Below are positions 24,810 through 34,617 of a DNA stretch of 64,000 nt, in pieces; position 1 is the stretch's first letter; each line of letters begins with the position of its first letter. The stretch comes from Eutreptiella sp. 'Long Island Sound 2002' (lineage: Eukaryota; Euglenozoa; Euglenophyceae; Eutreptiales; Eutreptiaceae). Where the stretch lies: assembly GCA_964036045.1 (NCBI GenBank), contig OZ038380.1, forward strand, positions 168,240,535 through 168,304,534, in the 5' to 3' direction. The notes beneath the pieces were generated by a model, which worked only from the letters and a program-made list of their open reading frames with translations, was not told the origin of the DNA and did not search any database. The position numbers and the translations under genes are program-made.

Positions 24810-27098
24810 TCAGTCCCATTGTGAAGTATCCTGTCCAAAATCCTCCTCTTCATCCAGAATAGCTACTATGTCGTCATCATCTGACACACTACTGTTATCA
24901 CTGTCACTGTGCACTGCAAACAAGGCCACCACGGGGCCCTCATCCTCGTCATCGCTCGCATTGTCCGCACCCGCCCCCCCCCCCCCCCATTCGGAGGCTG
25001 CACCCTATTCTGCGGTTGCTGTGGGCCAGGTTTGGCTGGTGGTTTTGGATTCCTTGGGGCAGGTTTGGCGATGGGTGCACCGTGTCTAGGGGGGGGGGGG
25101 GGGCGGGGGTGAGGGGCGCCTGGTTGTGCAACCGGTTTCCCTGGTTTGGGTTTGGGTTTGGGCTTCGGCGGGCGGGTAATTTGCATCACTCTCTGGATAT
25201 CCACATTCCGTTGCCCGGCAATCGTTGATTGAGGCACTGTTTGCTGTAGAACCGTAAGAAGGTCATCGCTTGGGGGATTCTTACGAAGAAGGGTCCTAAT
25301 ATATTTGTGGAACACACTGAAAAGAACGCTACGTGGTGGAACGGCTGCAAATGTACTAGGAAACCGAAGGTCATCTACACTATGCAACACAACTGCTTCT
25401 ACTACCCGAAGGGGTGGCGTCTTCCATTGTACAATGGGCAAGGATGCAACAGACACACTCAGAATAAACTTCCTCAGATTGGACCCATACCGCTTCACAC
25501 ACTTCTCTGTCAGTGAGAACCGCAGGTTCTTCCTCCCTGTCAGGGTCTGTCGCAATGTTACAAAAATTTCGGAGGTGCCACTCAGGGATGTGATGGTAGT
25601 CCATATCCGGCACTGTGCACACAACCTGCTCAACATAGCCTCCCCATATTCCTCACTGTGAATACAACCGGGCGTTCGAGAGTGCCAACGCTGCCATGTG
25701 ACCAGAGCACCAACCAATGTCTTGATGTACTCCACATTCTCCCATTGATCCCCCACCAAAGAAAGCATAACCAACAAACAGGACTCCAGCACTGCCAAGG
25801 CATTCTTCCAACTTCCCGGATCTCTACCAGCCCAATTGCAGTCTCTCACAAGGACACCAATCCTAAATGCAGCAGGGCAATACTCCTTCAACAACACCTT
25901 CAACCCCAAAAGTAGCTCCTTGCTTTTAGACTGCATGTCGTTCAATGGTCCATTTTGCGCCGCAACGGCGAATGCATCAAGTTTGGCCTGAACTATTGGT
26001 AGAAAAGTGCCAGCATTAAGACAAAGCGCCAGTATTGTCTTCTCCATATGAAGCAGCTTAACCTTTGTTGGTACCGCATCCCCTTCCTTGAAATCGGTGT
26101 GTACTCTCTCAATCAGACAGATAATGGGCATATAGTTGCGGTAAAGCATGGTGATCATATGCTTGTACGGGTGCCAAACCCCGTAGATGAGGGGGAGGCT
26201 TGACCAGTGCAACTAGAAGTTCCATGATGTGTAACTCTGCCCATACAGGTATTTCAAGAGCTCATAGTGAATCTTCATATCCACACACAGTGGTAAATCA
26301 TGACGAGTTGCCTGCTGCACATGCCGGATTGTATTTAGCAGTTTCAAGTCGTCCAGTTTGGTTGCACACCGTAGTTGAGACAGCATCATTGGTTGCCAAC
26401 GGAGAGATAGCACATTCTGCCGCACAATGTCCAGGGGGACTCTGACAAAGGTACGGTGAATCATGTCAGGAAGAGCATAAACCCGCCGAAACAGATCCGC
26501 ATGATGAAGTTGTAAAGCATCAACACGCGCCCCAATTGTCCGAACGGCATCAAGTAGTGAGACATGACCCGGAAATGGTGGTAGGGCTGGCAAATGTAAC
26601 ACGGCCACAGCTGTGCAATTTATGGAGTGGTCAGGATGCAGCGGGTCCACCACATAATTCTTTTTCACCCAGTTGTCATACCAGAGCGCCATCTGGTGGT
26701 TCTGCATGCTTTGCCAAAGCCAAGTTGCTTGTTCTCGTGCATTGGCAGTAAGTGAGGGCATGTCCTGTGGGAGCCAACAATCGGCGGGTCCTCCGGCTCA
26801 ATGAAATAGGCATTGGTACATCCTGGGACTGTGCATGAGGGGCTGCCATCTTTCTCAGAAGTCGCCACAAGCATAGCAATTGATTTGAGAAAACAGTGTA
26901 CCAGCGGGGCTTCTTCCGTATTCCATGGGCAAACGGCAACCGTGTAAAGTCCTTCCGTGATCTTCGATTTGTCCGCATTGCCAGGGCCCAGACGGCCAAT
27001 AACCTTGCAGAGCCCCCATTGGCAACATCCGTCATGAGGTCATCAATGTTCGGAAACTCACGACTTGCCACAACCACCCTTAGCAGTGCCGGATCCAT
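24810..27098 (-). pseudogene. Broken gene with WHPYK motif, Pro/Lys-rich region and acidic tail
   Basis: Coding character is continuous from ATG at 27,098 to TGA at 24,810 but changes frame. Single-base shifts are needed near 26,880 and 26,763. A TAG at 26,213-26,215 sits in frame between YTSWNF and LHWSSLPLIYGVWHPYK. A further shift falls in a 15-base C tract (24,974-24,988), after which an acidic tail (VSDDDDIVAILDEEEDF) reads to the stop. The centre holds Trp/His/Tyr-rich blocks (WHPYKHMITMLYRNYMP), then KPKPKPKPGKP and proline runs. I do not recognise the family; the style suggests a large transposon-associated protein, which is inference. Intron solutions for the first three breaks did not fit phase. 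Sequencing error in the C tract is plausible; the other lesions are not in homopolymers. Confidence 0.55.
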
Positions 27099-27104
27099 GT
27101 CCTG

Positions 27105-28072
27105 TGGTCACCTCAAAGCAAATACTCACATATTTGCCTCACAACAGGGAACATACTGCATATCAAGATTGTCGGAATGTTCATAAAATTCATCAAAGGC
27201 ACAAATTTCGGGACAAATGAAATCAAATTAGCACACAAATATACAAATATACAATAAGGGTATCAAAACGTACAAAAATGAAAGTGTGGCCAAATTTCGC
27301 GTCTCATGAGAGAAAAAATGCATGAAAAAGGTGATATCGGCCAATTTCAAAGGAGTGGCGAAATTTTGCTTCATTTTTGGAATTTGGCTAATTTGGGGGT
27401 TGAAATTGACTATTTGGAATTGAAACATTCGTATGGTTCAAAAAATGGCTTTTAAAACACCAACTGAAACAGTGACCTCCCCCCCCCCTGCATTTCATAC
27501 CCTAAGAAAACACCCCAGTTCGGGGTAACAAATTCGACTTCTTGAGGGTCACCAGGGCGGGCAATTAAGGCCTCCTAAGATAATGATGGGCAGAAAGGTT
27601 CACTCGAACATAATTCATTCAATGGCACTGTCTACCAACAAGCATTGTACCTCCACATCATGTGTTGCCTCATGCCAGTGGTAGTCAGGCAGAGTTTGGA
27701 TGAGTTGATGGCCGTGACCCCCCTATGCGGAGGGTGTGGGTGGGGAGGTCAGTGGGTGGGTCCAGTGGAGGAGCCAGGGCTGCCACCTAATTGAAGTAGC
27801 AGTGAGAAGCCCTTTCTAGGCCAATGGCCCGGTGCATCCTCCAACGGCAACAACTACAACAGCACCATTGTTGCGAGTCATGTAAAGTCAACATTCTGCA
27901 ATGCAGTTGGTTACATATCCACCAAGGTTTCTCAAGGGTCAGCGAATGTTGAACCATGTGGAACACGCGTGGCTGATATGGGACATGAGTGATGATGTCG
28001 CCATGCTGCTGGTTGATTTTTCCAGCTCTGTGCAACATGTCTTCTTTGAAGTGGCACTCCCCTGTTTTTAGG
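27105..28072. other. Noncoding stretch with palindrome-bearing block
   Basis: At 27,287-27,411 the words CCAAATTTCGCGTCTCATG and GGAGTGGCGAAATTTTGCTT recur with the same relatives as introns 3 and 4 of the ParB-like gene. A possible acceptor (GACCACAG) sits immediately before the ATG region of the WHPYK gene, so this may be its 5' intron. 27,431-28,072 shows a 10-base C tract and nothing recognisable. Confidence 0.4.
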
Positions 28073-28522
28073 TGTGCCACAGGATTATATCCAGTTGTTG
28101 GTGGCGGCTTTGAAAGAGACTTTTGTGTGGACTCGTGCATGATGCTTACATGATACTAGGTTCGGATACACAGCATGGGGATCCATCATCCCCTGCAATT
28201 TTCTCTGTGCTGACGGTGTTGTTGGTTTTGACATGAAACAGGAGTCCACTAATGTGGTGCCGCTACTCAATGTGGACAGTTTGCTGGTCTCGTTTACCCA
28301 AAGCAAACAAGGCACCAAAGCTCTTGCTAACTAAACGCTCCGGAACCTCAAATGTGAATATGTCCGAATACAGTGCTGAGCACAATAAATCAGCCTGACT
28401 CGGCTCGTGCCGCATTCACGGCCGGACTCACCGAATCATCGTCAATCACCCCAAATGCCGTGGCTTGCTGACGGCATCCCGAGGTGCACACAACCACACT
28501 CCAGGTCCCGAAGATGGATGAG
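28073..28522 (-). repeat. 3' LTR of the gag-only element
   Basis: 450 bp; on the coding strand it ends in GGCACA. It lies 65 bp after the gag stop. Confidence 0.8.
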
Positions 28523-28587
28523 CCCTTTTGGGTGGACAGTCCAATCCTGTATCCTCCTGTTGTTTGTGGTGTCGTGGGCCCTCCTCC

Positions 28588-29801
28588 TCACAAGTCTGGG
28601 CAATCCCAGATCCAGTGTGCCTTCCCACACTGATTGCAGCTGGCAGGGGGGAGGGGGGGGATGTCATAGCAAAGGCTGAACTCTTTTGTCACGTAGTAGA
28701 CCACCTCGTCAAGCTTCACAAATATGAAACGACCTCCTGCTGTGTCTTCATAGAAGGTTTTTCCTCCCTCCGCTACGATCTTTGCTAGTGGGATGCCACT
28801 CTTTTTATTCTTCGGTTGTCCGATTCCCGTCCCAGGGCTCGCTCTTGGTCCATTTTTTTTATCCCAACAATGAATGATCCATACCTCCTTGAGTAGGTTT
28901 GCTGGCTCTCCCATATTAGTCCCCAGGCCTGTCGGGCTAGTGCATCACCTTTGGAATTTTCATTGGAGTCCAGGTACTCAATCACCGATCCACATAGTGA
29001 GGTCATCCACTTTGGTAATCCCTCTTTTTCTAGGAACTTTTTGATATTTTCTGTCGTGGCCTCTTCAAATTCATCCTTCTCCGCCAGTTTTGCCTCTAGT
29101 TCCTTTACTCGTTGCGTCAGCGCCTCCACGTCACCGTCCTTGTGGTCCTCGCGGCGTTCACGTCCCTTTCCTTTTGCTGCTTCATCTGCCAATTTCTGGA
29201 AAATTATCTTCACTCCGGTGTCGACCTTCCCACACACCATCTTGCTATTGGAGAATTTCTCGTAGGCAGCCAGGGCTTTCAATACATCTCCTTCTTCCAT
29301 TTGTGCTCCCGCTTGCCAGCCTGTCAGGTCCTCTTGGAGTGCTTTAGCTGTCAGTCCCACTTGGGCCAGCATCATTCCTACGAACGCCCCTGCTTGGCTC
29401 AACTTGGAGGTACTCACCGCCGTGCGGCAGACCGTATATCCTCCTATCAAGAAATTCGTTAGATCTTGTTTTTGTTCTCCTTCCCAAAGTATCTGCACAT
29501 CCTGCACCCAGTCCACAACATCATCGAACGCACCTTTTGGGATCTTCATGATCTTGTCACAGCACATCTCATAGGCTGCAATCACCTGCAGCAGGCGTGC
29601 TGTATCTTGTTGCCATCCCGAGGCCTGTCCCAGCGCTTCCAGCCATGGGCCATGTTCGGTTCCGGTGCTCTGGATTCTTGTAAGTGCCTCGGCACCTCCT
29701 TTGGCAATCTCCTCTTTCCCACGGGCTTCCACGAAGAGGTCGAGGTGCCGGCCCGTTACGAATTCCACAAAGGTCAGGTGTCCAAAGTTTACTACAGCCA
29801 T
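28588..29801 (-). CDS. Gag-like protein with coiled coil and zinc knuckle, spanning a -1 shift
   Basis: The first ATG with good coding character is at 29,801 (MAVVNFGHLTF), below a 12-base G tract. The protein is largely helical, with a charged coiled-coil-like segment (EALTQRVKELEAKLAEKDEF) near residues 230-250. In the first frame it ends at 28,785. At 28,853-28,860 eight A residues on the coding strand (ATA AAA AAA ATG) allow a -1 slip. The new frame continues coding (NGPRASPGTGIGQ) and ends at 28,588 with CNQCGKAHWIWDC, a C-x2-C-x3-H-x4-C zinc knuckle expected in a nucleocapsid domain. The knuckle is reached only after the slip or a one-base length change. The role is RNA packaging of this element, possibly with enzymes supplied in trans. 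Confidence 0.7.
28853..28860 (-). promoter_or_regulatory. Candidate -1 ribosomal frameshift site in gag
   Basis: In the gag frame the A8 run reads A AAA AAA, a classical slippery heptamer. A slip enters the frame with the zinc knuckle. A homopolymer error is the alternative. I did not identify a clear downstream pseudoknot. Confidence 0.4.
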
Positions 29802-29948
29802 TTTCAAAAAGGGGGGGGGGGTAACAATGCCCTCAATCCCCAAATCTAAAAAGATTCTAAACTGCACAGAAGAGAGCAAAAAATTCAGGCTGTGGATTGC
29901 ATTGGGGTAAACCCTTGCATTCCCTACGGGAATGCTAGTATTTTTAGT

Positions 29949-30398
29949 TGTGCCACAGGATTATATCCAGTTGTTGGTGGTGGCTTTGAAAGAGACTTTT
30001 GTGTGGACTCGTGCATGATGCTTACATGATACTAGGTTCGGATACACAGCATGGGGATCCATCATCCCCTGCAATGTTCTCTGTGCTGACGGTGTTGTTG
30101 GTTTTGACATGAAACACGAGTCCAATAATGTGGTGCCACTACTCAATGTGGACAGTTTGCTGGTCTCGTTTACCCAAAGCAAACAAGGCACCAAGGCTCT
30201 TGCTAACTAAACGCTTCGGAACCTCAAATGTGAATATGTCCGAATACAGTGCTGAGCACAATAAATCAGCCTGACTCGGCTCGTGCCGCATTCACGGCCG
30301 GACTCACCGAATCATCGTCAATCACCCCAAATGCGGTGGCTTGCTGACGGCATCCCGAAGTGCACACAACCACACTCCGGGTCCTGAAGATGGATGAG
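29949..30398 (-). repeat. 5' LTR of the gag-only element
   Basis: 450 bp, collinear with the other LTR. Just inside it on the coding strand is a perfect hairpin, GCATTCCC-GTA-GGGAATGC (29,917-29,935). Confidence 0.8.
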
Positions 30399-30590
30399 GG
30401 AAAGGACGGCAGGCCAAATCTGAAGTAAAACGCAACCATGTGCACAAAATGCGATCTCCGCTGAATCTGATTGTCAAAGTTAAAAGGGGGTGAAAGGCGC
30501 GCAAGCCATGGGCGGCCAGGTAGGGCTGTACAATAAAATCAGAAAGACCCTGAAGCAAAACGGTAAAAAATGTTTGTGGTGACAAACACA

Positions 30591-30645
30591 GGTTTACCCA
30601 AAGCAAGCAAACCACCAAGACTCTGGCTGACTAAACGCTTCGGCC
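30591..30645. repeat. Fragment of an older related LTR
   Basis: GTTTACCCAAAGCAAGCAAA to ACTAAACGCTTCGG matches the inside of both LTRs (for example 30,170-30,220) with several substitutions. The intact element sits next to this remnant. Confidence 0.6.
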
Positions 30646-30709
30646 GGTATTTCAACCCCCCCTTCGCATCACTGAGACTGAGAATGGCGGCTATGACCAT
30701 ATGCCTCTG

Positions 30710-31071
30710 TCACTGGATTTTCTGAGAGCTCTGTATCCATTGCTCACGACAACTTGTCCGCTTTTGATAATCGTCGCGTTCTTCTTTGAGCTTCTTCGCC
30801 AGTTGCCTCGTGCGTCTTTTGCCGCTGCCATGCGTGTCGCCTTTTGCTGTCAACGAATTCAGGTGTCGCATACGGGGCGGTTCCAACAGCTTCCGCTTGT
30901 CCTTGGATCTTCGTGCTCCGGCGCTCTTGTTGAGCGAAATTTCAGCCAAAATTTGCGGCAGAACTCTTTTGCATCGTGTAGACTCGTTATGGAGCGCATA
31001 TTGAACTCAGCGATGCCGAAATACTCCACAAACTCGTATTCCACAATGAAACGTCGCTGGGCACGTTCCAT
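30710..31071 (-). CDS. Possible gene start, two overlapping frames, unrecognised
   Basis: The upstream frame (31,071 to about 30,950) reads MERAQRRFIVEYEFVEYFGI and KEFCRKFWLKF, with good protein-like composition. About 30,950 it appears to pass, by a one-base shift, to a lysine/arginine-rich frame (RQLAKKLKEERDDYQKR) that ends at 30,710. No domain is recognised. It may be the N-terminal remnant of a mobile-element protein. Confidence 0.3.
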
Positions 31072-31141
31072 CTTCGGCTATGCCACGATCACTCGCTTCT
31101 TGGATCCCACGTTGCTTGCGGACATGCTAAATGAATGTTAA

Positions 31142-34100
31142 GGTCCCATGCCTTAACGTTGGGTTTTCCGTAGCAGGGTTGTTTAAATGATTTGATATCC
31201 GAAAATTCGCCAAATCTTGCAATTGATTTTCTCCCAAAGGCACCTCCTGAATGCCTATGCAACGTGAGAGCCAAGCAGAAATCAAACACACATCAAGGGC
31301 ACGGAGTGTTCATTTAACATGCCTGCAATGAAAACAGAACATGCCAAAAAATGTTTAAACACTCAGGAAGTCGACAAAGCTGTAATGCATGAAATAAATC
31401 TCTGTTCTGAAAATCACGTAATCTGCAATAATTGCGACCTCCTGCCGGGCTGCTGTGGGCCTGTGCCCATTGAAGCAATGTGGAATGGAAGCTAATTGCG
31501 GAATACACAATCAAGCGGGAACGAAATCAAAGAGTAACATATGGCAAGAATGCTTTGCATTCATTTTGTTTGTTTGTCGTTTTCAAGCATGGCCTCGGTG
31601 TCCGATGCGGTATGTTTACAATGCCATTTTGTACGTAGCTCCGATATGCAATGAAGCCACCAACAGCACCATGGAAGGCAGCATATAAGTCTGTTTTGAC
31701 TTCTTTGCCGTTTCTGTTTGTGTGAGCGAAGCACCAAGACTCGATTGTTGGCTTGGAAGCCCAGTTATGCTTTCCTTTGCTAGCGATCTGCTACTGACGG
31801 AACCACCATCCACCGCCAATTCCATTGCTACGGCCACTACAATTACCATACACGTAGCATGAAAATGCATGTCACGAAATTGCCATCATCGATACAACGG
31901 TTGCTAGCACTGTTGCATTTGTCATCACAAAGATGGCAATCTTTGTTGTCTAAAATTGCACCTTCCTATTTGATTAAATACAAACGAGCAACCACAAACA
32001 ACGGGCTTCGCAATATTTAAATACATAGCCCAAAAAAGGCCTTCGTATTGTGTGATGCAATGGTTGTCGGTTTTTGCACTGAACGGCGCCTGCTGGTGGC
32101 TGGCAAGGCCGGGGGGAAAGGCTCTTGCGCACCAAACTTCTTTGGGGAGGGGCGGGAGCCCGATCATAGTCCAATCACGGTTTGAGTACCGCTCCGCAAA
32201 ACGCTGTAGCTCGTCTGCCCAATCTCAATGAGACTTAGCAGCCCCGTGGTAGACAACCGCAGGGCGGGAGCCTCTGCCGCGTACCGAAAGGCGGTAGGGT
32301 TGTGGTTTGGGGAGTTAGAGCATGGCGGCGTGAGGACGCGGGGTGGAGGGGCAGGGGAGTGATCGAGGACACTTGCCGAAGCTTTGACGTGAGTGAGCGC
32401 CCATCTGCGGTGGTGGTGGTGGGGTCATGTGATTTACTGCTTTTTAGCCTAGTCAGGGCTGTGGGGTGTCGATTTGCTTTCATGGTGGTAAAGGTGTTAT
32501 GATGTTGGTGTGGCGGAAAAGCCCAATAGATTTACGATGTGATCAATGGGATGACACGTTGGCCGAGTGTGAGGACGAGTGCGAGTTGGTGCCTGTGGGA
32601 GGGGGGGGAGTCGGCGTAAAAAATCTCGTTATTCGGGGGGAGGGGGAGGGCGCAAGGGCGGGGGTGTTAGGAGGGGGGGCTGGTCGGGGGGGGGGGGGGG
32701 GGGTTGAACATGTCTCGGATAGTGAGTGGCTTTTTTTAGGGCGGGGGTTCTAGCTGAGGTGGGTCCGCGGCGTGCCGTTTTAACGAGAGGGGGCGGACGG
32801 GTTTTGGGGGCTGGCGAGCACATGTCCGGGCTTTTGCCTGGGCCGCTGGCGAGGGGGGGCGAGGGCGTTTTGGAGGTTTGCGCTTGACTTTGTCCGGGAG
32901 GGGAGAGGGGGAGTGATAGCAATGGTGGTTGGTGGTACAATGATTTGGCATGATTCTTTTCATAAAAACTGATGAAGCAGGTATGCTCAACTCTATTAAA
33001 ACCAAGGAGGGCTACCCGAGGGAAAAGGACAGGTGGTGAGTAGAAGCAGATTGATATTGGTGAAGACCATTGACTTGGCAATAGATTAAAGTTGCATGAC
33101 GCCTAGCTTGCTATCACAAATTTACAGCGAAGTGCTATGAAGATAACACCATGCATGATATCATATGAAAAGATTGTAAGAAGGAAACATGACACGAACT
33201 TGTCTTGCTTTGTCCGGCTTTTCTTGTCATTGCGCTAAGCACAATGAAACAATGACGAAAGAATTGTGTTGCTTTTGTGTGTGCATTGTTCACATCTGAA
33301 ATAGGGAGTAGAAGTGGCAAGTAAGTGTGAAAATGGTTCATTTTAATCAAAAACATTGCAAATATTTGCTTCCATGGCTTGAATATCCCCACTTTAAACA
33401 AAGGCAAATCGCCGTACTGGGCAAAATTTTGTCCACGGTGTCAAAGTGAAGAACTCATCACTCGGGAGTATCTTTGCATGTCCGGTTTTGATACCCAAAA
33501 GCAAACTTTGATACCCCTAAATCTATAAAATGAACCGAAAACAAAAAGTGTATTTCGATCATCATTTGCCATTGAAAGCCATTCCAAATCAGGTTTTTTG
33601 ATTTTGGGTGGCCTTTTAGAGAGCGGGCCAACATCGGTTCAAATCAGTGTTGCCTTTGCGGTCAAGTAATAAATTTCTGATTATGATATGTTTGTTAGGC
33701 TTGAGGCTTACATGCAGTCTTATTTAGGACCTAAACTTTGCAAATGTACCTTCAGATGGTATCCCTAGGCTGTCAAGAATTACAACTACACAGAAGAAAA
33801 AGATGTACCTATGAGCTGTGCATTTCTGCTCCTCATGACTCCGGGTGCTGAGAGAGGACACGGCAAGCAAGTGACAAAAGCAGAGCTCAAAATAGCATAT
33901 GAACCGGTGCAGACATCTGAGAGCAAGTAATACCGAACCTAATAGTCAACCAACTAGTAGGGTCGCCAACACGGGATCTCACCATCTGCCACATGTTTTT
34001 GTATTCGCAGTGTACAGCTTATCATAGTCTTTGTGGGGTCCCAAACGTATCCTATAGGTCGCTGGTTGTGTGTCCCTTTGCTCACAGCCGTGTGCAGTGA

Positions 34101-34548
34101 GCCACACCCTACAATTAGCCTGTTCCTGCACCCTCTCACATCCTAGGCCAGCACGGAGGGGCCTTGGTCCATGTCCACACTCCACGTAGTGGGTGCGCCC
34201 ATCCGGTGCCCGGAAGGTCCTGGGGGGGGGGATGATCTTGGTGGGAAGTTAGGGTGCTAGCCTAATATAGGGGCAGAATCAAAGTGCCCACACAACCCTT
34301 TGCCATTCCAAAGTCCCCAGACGCTACATGTTGAGTGCCAAAAGGTCAAACTTGTGAGGCTGCTATCTTTTCAAACCACGGAAAATTTATCAAAAAAATG
34401 CTTTCACGTTAGTGAGCACATCAGGTGAATTTTGACGCATGTTGTGTTTCTTCGTGTGTCCAGTATATAATGGTATAAAGGGGAGGTTTTAGAAAAAGGG
34501 AAGTTCCCCTTTCCCCGACCGCACATGAAAAGCCCCCCATGGGGTGGG
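31142..34548. other. Long stretch without genes
   Basis: 31,140-32,250 and 32,930-34,200 are more AT-rich than the rest of the window and have no ORF of substance. 32,580-32,900 is G-rich, with runs of up to 18 G (32,685-32,702). I see no repeats shared with the rest of the window and no domain. Confidence 0.5.
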
Positions 34549-34617
34549 GGGGTCCCCATACAGAAGGGGACAAGATCACATTTGGCTACATCACCCCTGC
34601 CTTCTCGGGGTCCCCAA
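34549..34617. repeat. Solitary diverged copy of the 46.6-49.0 kb minisatellite unit
   Basis: GGGTCCCCATACAGAAGGGG, then TTGGCTACATCACCCCTGCC and TTCTCGGGGTCCCC follow the order of the 104-bp unit, 12 kb from the array. Confidence 0.75.

Larger units (their letters stand above)
28073..30398 (-). mobile_element. Gag-only LTR retrotransposon
   Basis: Two 450-bp direct repeats (28,073-28,522 and 29,949-30,398) differ at about a dozen positions. They flank 1.4 kb that encodes a Gag-like protein with a zinc knuckle on the minus strand. There is no protease, integrase, reverse transcriptase or RNase H. The purine stretch CCCAAAAGGG lies right next to the downstream LTR on the coding strand, as a polypurine tract should. 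No tRNA primer site or target duplication is clear. This is the organisation of a non-autonomous gag-retaining element that depends on polymerase from another element. Confidence 0.8.

Noticed and set aside
22417-26215. Several in-frame TAG codons as evidence for a reassigned UAG
   Set aside because: The TAGs at 22,417 and around 23,525-23,560 are removed by well-supported introns; only the one at 26,213-26,215 remains.
28073-30398. Endogenous retrovirus
   Set aside because: No pol or env; a zinc-knuckle Gag and LTRs alone fit a non-autonomous LTR retrotransposon of a protist.
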